From: Bathymodiolus brooksi
Taxonomy: Eukaryota; Mollusca; Bivalvia; Mytilida; Modiolidae
DNA length: 64,000 nucleotides
NCBI GenBank assembly: GCA_963680875.1
Contig: OY804583.1
Span: 32,663,331-32,727,330 of the forward strand
Direction of reading: 5' to 3'
Positions 53,817-64,000 of this stretch are shown in pieces; position 1 is the stretch's first letter; every line of letters begins with the position of its first letter. The notes beneath the pieces were generated by a model that saw nothing but the letters and a program-made list of their open reading frames with translations, did not search any database and was not told the DNA's origin. The translations under genes were made by a program, and so were the position numbers.

Positions 53817-56800
53817 AAGAACATGATTCAAGTAAAACAAAAACACGGTTACACTTAAAAAACAAAAACATGGGACAAGCAAAACAAAAACATGGTTACA
53901 CTTAAAAAGCAAAAATATGGGTCAAGCAAAGCAAACACACGGTTACACTTAAAAAACAAAGAACATGATTCAAGCAAAACAAACATATGGCTACACTTAA
54001 AAAAAAAGAACATGATTCAAGCAAAGCAAAAACACGGTTACAGTAAAAAAATAAACAACATGGGTCAAGCAAAGCAAAAACACGGTTACACTTAAAAAAA
54101 ATAAACAACATGGGTCAAGCAAAGCAAAAACACGGTTACACTTAAAAAACAAAGAACATGGGTCAAGCAAAACAAAAACACGGTTACACTTAAAAAACAA
54201 AGAACATGGGTCAAGCAAAACAAACACACGGTTACACTTAAAAAACAAAGAACATGATTCAAGCAAAACAAAAACACGGTTACACTTAAAAAACAAAGAA
54301 CATGGGTAAAGCAAAACAAACACACGGTTACACTTAAAAAACAAAGAACATGATTCAAGCAAAGCAAAAACACGGTTACACCTAAAAAAAATAAACAACA
54401 TGGGTCAAGCAAAGCAAAAACACGGTTACACTTAAAAAACAAAGAACATGGGTCAAGCAAAACAAAAACACGGTTACACTTAAAAAACAAAGAACATGGG
54501 TCAAGCAAAACAAACACACGGTTACACTTAAAAAACAAAGAACATGATTCAAGCAAAACAAAAACACGGTTACACTTAAAAAACAAAGAACATGGGTCAA
54601 GCAAAACAAACACACGGTTACACTTAAAAAACAAAAACATGGGTCAAGCAAAACAAACACACGGTTACACTTAAAAAACAAAGAACATGAGTCAAGCAAA
54701 GCAAAAACACGGTTACACTTAAAAAACAAAGAACATGATTCAAGCAAAACAAAAACACGGTTACACTTAAAAAACAAAGAACATGGGTCAAGCAAAACAA
54801 ACACACGGTTACACTTAAAAAACAAAAACATGGGTCAAGCAAAACAAACACACGGTTACACTTAAAAAACAAAGAACATGATTCAAGCAAAGCAAAAACA
54901 CGGTTACAGTAAAAAAACAAAGAACATGGGTCAAGCAAAACAAACACACGGTTACACTTAAAAAGCAAAGAACATGATTCAAGCAAAACAAAAACACGGT
55001 TACACTTAAAAAACAAAGAACATGAGTCAAGCAAAGCAAAAACAAGGTTACACTTAAAAAACAAAGAACATGATTCAAGCAAAGCAAAAACACGGTTACA
55101 GTTAAAAAACAAACAACATGGGTCAAGCAAAACAAACACGGTTACACTTAAAAAACAAAGAACATGATTCAAGCAAAACAAACACATGGTTACACTTAAA
55201 AAACAAAGAACATGATTCAAGCAAAGCAAAATCACGGTTACAGTCAAAAAATAAACAACATGGGTCAAGCAAAGCAAAAACACGGTTACACCTAAAAAAA
55301 CCAAAGAACATGAGTCAAGCAAAGCAAAAACACGGTTACACTTAAAAAACAAAAACATGGGTCAAGCAAAATAAACACACGGTTACACTTAAAAAACAAA
55401 GAACATGATTCAAGCGAAGCAAAAACACGGTTACAGTTAAAAAACAAACAACATGGGTCAAGCAAAACAAACATGGTTACACTTAAAAAACAAAGAACAT
55501 GATTCAAGCCGAGCAAAAACACGGTTACAGTTAAAAAACAAGAACATGGGTCAAGCAAAACAAACACACGGTTACACTTAAAATGCCAAGAACATGATTC
55601 AAGCAAACCAAAAACACGGTTACAGTTAAAAAACAAAGAACATGGGTCAAGCAAAACAAAAACACGGTTACACTTAAAAAACAAACAACATGGGTCAAGC
55701 AAAACAAACACACGGTTACACTTAAAAAACAAAGAACATGATTCAAGCAAAACAAAAACACGGTTACACTTAAAAAACAAAGAACATGGGTCAAGCAAAA
55801 CAAAAACACGGTTACACTTAAAAAACAAAGAACATGGGTCAAGCAAAACAAACACACGGTTACACTTAAAAAACAAAAACATGGGTCAAGCAAAACAAAC
55901 ACACGGTTACACTTAAAAAACAAAGAACATGATTCAAGCAAAACAAAAACACGGTTACACTTAAAAAACAAAGAACATGGGTCAAGCAAAACAAAAACAC
56001 GGTTACACTTAAAAAACAAAGAACATGGGTCAAGCAAAACAAACACACGGTTACACTTAAAAAACAAAAACATGGGTCAAGCAAAACAAACACACGGTTA
56101 CACTTAAAAAACAAAGAACATGATTCAAGCAAAGCAAAAACACGGTTACAGTAAAAAAACAAAGAACATGGGTCAAGCAAAACAAACACACGGTTACACT
56201 TAAAAAGCAAAGAACATGATTCAAGCAAAACAAAAACACGGTTACAGTTAAAAAACAAACAACATGGGTCAAGCAAAACAAACACGGTTACACTTAAAAA
56301 ACAAAGAACATGATTCAAGCAAAACAAACACATGGTTACACTTAAAAAACAAAGAACATGATTCAAGCAAAGCAAAATCACGGTTACAGTCAAAAAATAA
56401 ACAACATGGGTCAAGCAAAGCAAAAACACGGTTACACCTAAAAAAAACAAAGAACATGAGTCAAGCAAAGCAAAAACACGGTTACACTTAAAAAACAAAA
56501 ACATGGGTCAAGCAAAATAAACACACGGTTACACTTAAAAAACAAAGAACATGATTCAAGCAAAGCAAAAACACGGTTACAGTTAAAAAACAAACAACAT
56601 GGGTCAAGCAAAACAAACATGGTTACACTTAAAAAACAAAGAACATGATTCAAGCCGAGCAAAAACACGGTTACAGTTAAAAAACAAGAACATGGGTCAA
56701 GCAAAACAAACACACGGTTACACTTAAAATGCAAAGAACATGATTCAAGCAAACCAAAAACACGGTTACAGTTAAAAAACAAAGAACATGGGTCAAGCAA

Positions 56801-59800
56801 AACAAAAACACGGTTACACTTAAAAAACAAAAACATGGGTCAAGCAAAACAAACACACGGTTACAGTTAAAAAACAAAGAACATGGGTCAAGCAAAACAA
56901 ACACACGGTTACAGTTAAAAAACAAAGAACATGATTCAAGCAAAGCAAAAACACGGTTACACTTAAAAAACAAAGAACATGGGTCAAGCAAAACAAACAC
57001 ACGGTTACACTTAAAAAACAAAGAACATGATTCAAGCAAAGCAAAAACACGGTTACAGTTAAAAAACAAACAACATGGGTGAAGCAAAACAAACACGGTT
57101 ACACTTAAAAAACAAAGAACATGATTCAAGCAAAGCAAAAACACGGTTACAGTTAAAAAACAAACAACATGGGTCAAGCAAAACAAACACACGGTTACAG
57201 TTAAAAAACAAAGAACATGGGTCAAGCAAAACCAACACACGGTTACACTTAAAAAACAAAGAACATGGGTCAAGCAAAACAAACACACGGTTACAGTTAA
57301 AAAACAAAGAACATGATTCAAGCAAAGGAAAAACACGGTTACACTTAAAAAACAAAGAACATGGGTCAAGCAAAACAAACACACGGTTACACTTAAAAAA
57401 CAAAAACATGGGTCAAGCAAAACAAACACACGGTTACACTTAAAAAACAAAGAACATGAGTCAAGCAAAGCAAAAACACGGTTACACTTAAAAAACAAAG
57501 AACATGATTCAAGCAAAACAAAAACACGGTTACAGTTAAAAAACAAACAACATGGGTGAAGCAAAACAAACACGGTTACACTTAAAAAACAAAGAACATG
57601 ATTCAAGCCGAGCAAAAACACGGTTACACCTAAAAAACAAAGAACATGATTCAAGCAAAACAAAAACACGGTTACACTTAAAAAACAAAGAACATGGGTC
57701 AAGCAAAACAAACACACGGTTACACTTAAAAAACAAAAACATGGGTCAAGCAAAACAAACACACGGTTACACTTAAAAAACAAAGAACATGAGTCAAGCA
57801 AAGCAAAAACACGGTTACACTTAAAAAACAAAGAACATGATTCAAGCAAAACAAAAACACGGTTACACTTAAAAAACAAAGAACATGGGTCAAGCAAAAC
57901 AAACACACGGTTACAGTTAAAAAACAAAGAACATGATTCAAGCAAAGCAAAAACACGGTTACACTTAAAAAACAAAGAACATGGGTCAAGCAAAACAAAC
58001 ACACGGTTACACTTAAAAAACAAAAACATGGGTCAAGCAAAACAAACACACGGTTACACTTAAAAAACAAAGAACATGAGTCAAGCAAAGCAAAAACACG
58101 GTTACACTTAAAAAACAAAGAACATGATTCAAGCAAAACAAAAACACGGTTACAGTTAAAAAACAAACAACATGGGTGAAGCAAAACAAACACGGTTACA
58201 CTTAAAAAACAAAGAACATGATTCAAGCAAAGCAAAAACACGGTTACACTTAAAAAACAAAGAACATGGGTCAAGCAAAACAAACACACGGTTACACTTA
58301 AAAAACAAAAACATGGGTCAAGCAAAACAAACACACGGTTACACTTAAAAAACAAAGAACATGAGTCAAGCAAAGCAAAAACACGGTTACACTTAAAAAA
58401 CAAAGAACATGATTCAAGCAAAACAAAAACACGGTTACACTTAAAAAACAAAGAACATGGGTCAAGCAAAACAAACACACGGTTACACTTAAAAAACAAA
58501 AACATGGGTCAAGCAAAACAAACACACGGTTACACTTAAAAAGCAAAGAACATGATTCAAGCAAAACAAAAACACGGTTACACTTAAAAAACAAAGAACA
58601 TGAGTCAAGCAAAGCAAAAACAAGGTTACACTTAAAAAACAAAGAACATGATTCAAGCAAAGCAAAAACACGGTTACAGTAAAAAAACAAAGAACATGGG
58701 TCAAGCAAAACAAACACACGGTTACACTTAAAAAGCAAAGAACATGATTCAAGCAAAACAAAAACACGGTTACACTTAAAAAACAAAGAACATGAGTCAA
58801 GCAAAGCAAAAACAAGGTTACACTTAAAAAACAAAGAACATGATTCAAGCAAAGCAAAAACACGGTTACAGTTAAAAAACAAACAACATGGGTCAAGCAA
58901 AACAAACACGGTTACACTTAAAAAACAAAGAACATGATTCAAGCAAAACAAACACATGGTTACACTTAAAAAACAAAGAACATGATTCAAGCAAAGCAAA
59001 ATCACGGTTACAGTCAAAAAATAAACAACATGGGTCAAGCAAAGCAAAAACACGGTTACACCTAAAAAAACCAAAGAACATGAGTCAAGCAAAGCAAAAA
59101 CACGGTTACACTTAAAAAACAAAAACATGGGTCAAGCAAAATAAACACACGGTTACACTTATAAAACAAAGAACATGATTCAAGCAAAGCAAAAACACGG
59201 TTACAGTTAAAAAACAAACAACATGGGTCAAGCAAAACAAACATGGTTACACTTAAAAAACAAAGAACATGATTCAAGCCGAGCAAAAACACGGTTACAG
59301 TTAAAAAACAAGAACATGGGTCAAGCAAAACAAACACACGGTTACACTTAAAATGCAAAGAACATGATTCAAGCAAACCAAAAACACGGTTACAGTTAAA
59401 AAACAAAGAACATGGGTCAAGCAAAACAAAAACACGGTTACACTTAAAAAACAAAAACATGGGTCAAGCAAAACAAACACACGGTTACACTTAAAAAACA
59501 AAGAACATGATTCAAGCAAAGCAAAAACACGGTTACAGTTAAAAAACAAACAACATGGGTGAAGCAAAACAAACACGGTTACACTTAAAAAACAAAGAAC
59601 ATGATTCAAGCAAAAGAAAAACACGGTTACAGTGAAAAAAACAAAGAACATGGGTCAAGCAAAACCAACACACGGTTACACTTAAAAAACAAAGAACATG
59701 GGTCAAGCAAAACAAACACACGGTTACAGTTAAAAAACAAAGAACATGATTCAAGCAAAGCAAAAACACGGTTACACTTAAAAAACAAAGAACATGGGTC

Positions 59801-62800
59801 AAGCAAAACAAACACACGGTTACACTTAAAAAACAAAAACATGGGTCAAGCAAAACAAACACACGGTTACACTTAAAAAACAAAGAACATGATTCAAGCA
59901 AAACAAAAACACGGTTACACTTAAAAAACAAAGAACATGGGTCAAGCAAAACAAAAACACGGTTACACTTAAAAAACAAAGAACATGGGTCAAGCAAAAC
60001 AAACACACGGTTACACTTAAAAAACAAAAACATGGGTCAAGCAAAACAAACACACGGTTACACTTAAAAAACAAAGAACATGATTCAAGCAAAGCAAAAA
60101 CACGGTTACAGTAAAAAAACAAAGAACATGGGTCAAGCAAAACAAACACACGGTTACACTTAAAAAGCAAAGAACATGATTCAAGCAAAACAAAAACACG
60201 GTTACACTTAAAAAACAAAGAACATGAGTCAAGCAAAGCAAAAGCAAGGTTACACTTAAAAAACAAAGAACATGATTCAAGCAAAGCAAAAACACGGTTA
60301 CAGTTAAAAAACAAACAACATGGGTCAAGCAAAACAAACACGGTTACACTTAAAAAACAAAGAACATGATTCAAGCAAAACAAACACATGGTTACACTTA
60401 AAAAACAAAGAACATGATTCAAGCAAAGCAAAATCACGGTTACAGTAAAAAAATAAACAACATGGGTCAAGCAAAGCAAAAACACGGTTACACCTAAAAA
60501 AAACAAAGAACATGATTCAAGCAAAGCAAAAACACGGTTACACTTAAAAAACAAAAACATGGGTCAAGCAAAATAAACACACGGTTACACTTAAAAAACA
60601 AAGAACATGATTCAAGCAAAGCAAAAACACGGTTACAGTTAAAAAACAAACAACATGGGTCAAGCAAAACAAACATGGTTACACTTAAAAAACAAAGAAC
60701 ATGATTCAAGCCGAGCAAAAACACGGTTACAGTTAAAAAACAAGAACATGGGTCAAGCAAAACAAACACACGGTTACACTTAAAATGCAAAGAACATGAT
60801 TCAAGCAAACCAAAAACACGGTTACAGTTAAAAAACAAAGAACATGGGTCAAGCAAAACAAAAACACGGTTACACTTAAAAAACAAAAACATGGGTCAAG
60901 CAAAACAAACACACGGTTACACTTAAAAAACAAAGAACATGATTCAAGCAAAGCAAAAACACGGTTACACTTAAAAAACAAAGAACATGATTCAAGCAAA
61001 GCAAAAACACAGTTACAGTCAAAAAATAAACAACATGGGTCAAGCAAAGCAAAAACACGGTTACACCTAAAAAAACCAAAGAACATGGGTCAAGCAAAAC
61101 AAAAACACGGTTACACTTAAAAAACAAAGAACATGGGTCAACCAAAACAAACACACGGTTACACTTAAAAAACAAAGAACATGATTCAAGCAAAACAAAA
61201 ACACGGTTACACTTAAAAAACAAAGAACATGATTCAAGCAAACCAAAAACACGGTTACAGTTAAAAAACAAAGAACATGGGTCAAGCAAAACAAAAACAC
61301 GGTTACAGTAAAAAAACAAAGAACATGGGTCAAGCAAAACAAAAACACGGTTACACTTAAAAAACAAAGAACATGGGTCAACCAAAACAAACACACGGTT
61401 ACACTTAAAAAACAAAGAACATGATTCAAGCAAAACAAAAACACGGTTACACTTAAAAAACAAAGAACATGGGTCAAGCAAAACAAACACACGGTTACAC
61501 TTAAAAAACAAAAACATGGGTCAAGCAAAACAAACACACGGTTACACTTAAAAACAAAGAACATGATTCAAGCAAAACAAAAACACGGTTACACTTAAAA
61601 AACAAAGAACATGGGTCAAGCAAAACAAACACACGGTTACACTTAAAAAACAAAAACATGGGTCAAGCAAAACAAACACACGGTTACACTTAAAAAACAA
61701 AGAACATGAGTCAAGCAAAGCAAAAACACGGTTACGCTTAAAAAACAAAGAACATGATTCAAGCAAAACAAAAACACGGTTACACTTAAAAAACAAAGAA
61801 CATGGGTCAAGCAAAACAAACACACGGTTACACTTAAAAAACAAAAACATGGGTCAAGCAAAAAAACCACACGGTTACACTTAAAAAACAAAGAACATGA
61901 TTCAAGCAAAGCAAAAACACGGTAACAGTAAAAAAACAAAGAACATGGGTCAAGCAAAACAAACACACGGTTACACTTAAAAAGCAAAGAACATGGGTCA
62001 AGCAAAACAAAAACACGGTTACACTTAAAAAACAAAGAACATGAGTCAAGCAAAGCAAAAACACGGTTACACTTAAAAAGCAAAGAACATGATTCAAGCA
62101 AAGCAAAAACACGGTTACAGTTAAAAAACAAACAACATGGGTCAAGCAAAACAAACACGGTTACACTTAAAAAACAAAGAACATGATTCAAGCAAAACAA
62201 ACACATGGTTACACTTAAAAAACAAAGAACATGATTCAAGGAAAACAAAAACAGGGTTACACTTAAAAAGCAAAGAACATGGGTCAAGCAAAACAAAAAC
62301 ACGGTTACACTTAAAAAACAAAAACATGGGTCAAGCAAAACAAACACACGGTTACACTTAAAAAACAAAGAACATGATTCAAGGAAAACAAAAACAGGGT
62401 TACACTTAAAAAGCAAAGAACATGGGTCAAGCAAAACAAAAACACGGTTACACTTAAAAAACAAAAACATGGGTCAAGCAAAACAAACACACGGTTACAC
62501 TTAAAAAACAAAGAACATGATTCAAGCAAAGCAAAAACACGGTTACAGTTAAAAAACAAACAACATGGGTCAAGCAAAACAAACATGGTTACACTTAAAA
62601 AACAAAGAACATGATTCAAGCAGAGCAAAAACACGTTACAGTTAAAAAACAAGAACATGGGTCAAGCAAAACAAACACACGGTTACACTTAAAAAGCAAA
62701 GAACATGATTCAAGCAAACCAAAAACACGGTTACAGTTAAAAAACAAAGAACATGGGTCAAGCAAAACAAAAACACGGTTACACTAAAAAAACAAAGAAC

Positions 62801-64000
62801 ATGGGTCAAGCAAAACAAACACACAGTTACACTTAAAAACAAAGAACATGGGTCAAGCAAAACAAAAACACGGTTACACTTAAAAAACAAAGAACATGAG
62901 TCAAGCAAAGCAAAAACACGGTTACACTTAAAAAGCAAAGAACATGATTCAAGCAAAGCAAAAACACGGTTACACTTAAAAAACAAAGAACATGATTCAA
63001 GCAAAACAAACACATGGTTACACTTAAAAAACAAAGAACATGATTCAAGCAAAGCAAAATCACGGTTACAGTAAAAAAATAAACAACATGGGTCAAGCAA
63101 AGCAAAAACACGGTTACACCTAAAAAAACCAAAGAACATGAGTCAAGCAAAGCAAAAACACGGTTACACTTAAAAAACAAAGAACATGATTCAAGGAAAA
63201 CAAAAACAGGGTTACACTTAAAAAGCAAAGAACATGGGTCAAGCAAAACAAAAACACGGTTACACTTAAAAAACAAAAACATGGGTCAAGCAAAACAAAC
63301 ACACGGTTACACTTAAAAAACAAAGAACATGATTCAAGCAAAGCAAAAACACGGTTACAGTTAAAAAACAAACAACATGGGTCAAGCAAAACAAACATGG
63401 TTACACTTAAAAAGCAAAGAACATGATTCAAGCAGAGCAAAAACACGGTTACAGTTAAAAAACAAGAACATGGGTCAAGCAAACCAAAAACACGGTTACA
63501 GTTAAAAAACAAAGAACATGGGTCAACCAAAACAAACACACGGTTACACTTAAAAAACAAAGAACATGATTCAAGCAAAACAAAAACACGGTTACACTTA
63601 AAAAACAAAGAACATGGGTCAAGCAAAACAAACACACGGTTACACTTAAAAAACAAAAACATGGGTCAAGCAAAACAAACACACGGTTACACTTAAAAAC
63701 AAAGAACATGATTCAAGCAAAACAAAAACACGGTTACACTTAAAAAACAAAGAACATGGGTCAAGCAAAACAAACACACGGTTACACTTAAAAAGCAAAA
63801 ACATGGGTCAAACAAAACAAACACACGGTTACACTTAAAAAACAAAGAACATGAGTCAAGCAAAGCAAAAACACGGTTACACTTAAAAAACAAAAAACAT
63901 GATTCAAGCAAAACAAAAACACGGTTACACTTAAAAAACAAAGAACATGGGTCAAGCAAAACAAACACACGGTTACACTTAAAAAACAAAAACATGGGTC
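53817..64000 (+). repeat. 48 bp satellite-like array, over 200 copies, runs off the window
   Basis: The unit is CATGATTCAAGCAAAACAAA (or CATGGGTCAAGCAAAACAAA), then CACACGGTTACACTTAAAAA, then ACAAAGAA; a 46 bp form ends ACAAAAA. Two main unit types (GATTC and GGGTC) are mixed irregularly. The rare variant AATCACGGTTACAGT recurs at about 55230, 56376, 59000, 60432 and 63058, with shared neighbouring variants, showing higher-order blocks. Because 48 is a multiple of three, long minus-strand frames of a 16-residue repeat appear throughout; they are by-products of the period. The array lies in viperin intron 4. Confidence 0.95.

Noticed and set aside
56677..58029. 450-codon minus-strand frame and the many similar frames at 53900-64000
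   Set aside because: Shadow of a 48 bp period; frames change at 46 bp units and contain nothing but the repeat.
53817..64000. CRISPR-like array
   Set aside because: Units are contiguous with no unique spacers, and the context is an intron of a eukaryotic gene.

Overview
The window is eukaryotic, AT-rich and very repeat-dense. It most likely comes from a marine mollusc, probably a bivalve. This is inferred from two intron-rich metazoan genes (a secreted MAM/LDL-receptor-class-A protein and a viperin/RSAD2 orthologue), two tRNA-derived SINE families, many short inverted-repeat elements, and at least nine minisatellites. Both genes lie on the + strand. Exons were placed by hand from domain homology, GT/AG boundaries and matching intron phases. 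No species can be named from the sequence alone.

Layout. Positions 192-20377 hold the last 13 recognisable exons of a modular extracellular protein, ordered LDLa, MAM, LDLa, MAM, LDLa, LDLa, MAM, Thr-rich linker, LDLa, stop; its 5' end is left of the window. Its introns carry SINEs, foldback elements, TIR elements and minisatellites. Positions 20400-38200 are intergenic: two long tandem arrays (36 bp and 33 bp units) that look derived from a dispersed inverted-repeat element, several DNA-transposon relics, and a decayed hAT transposon split by a nested element. Positions 38200-53208 hold the promoter and first four coding exons of viperin (255 codons, radical-SAM core included); the C-terminal exons lie beyond the window. 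Intron 1 contains a 5.2 kb array of 44 bp units. Positions 53817-64000 are an unbroken array of 48 bp units, with higher-order structure, that runs off the right edge inside the fourth viperin intron.

The most unusual observation is that three minisatellites are built from exon-intron boundaries. In the MAM gene the last 47 nt of an exon plus 31 nt of intron, including the 5' splice site, are repeated about eightfold. In viperin the 3' splice site of exon 2 (branch-point-like CTGAC, T-rich tract, TAG) is preceded by 13 copies of a 34 bp unit carrying the same signals, and the last 34 nt of exon 3 plus its GTATCAT donor form 22 copies in exact 41 bp register. A weaker, single duplication lies after exon 4. 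Other arrays arise inside mobile elements (a SINE, an inverted-repeat element, a dispersed repeat). The locus therefore seems prone to local tandem amplification, which repeatedly multiplies splice signals next to real exons.

The viperin promoter is also notable. About 320-405 bp upstream of the start codon are two tandem copies of a triple-GAAA ISRE/IRF motif, followed by a consensus NF-kB site and a TATA box. This resembles the architecture of vertebrate interferon-stimulated genes.
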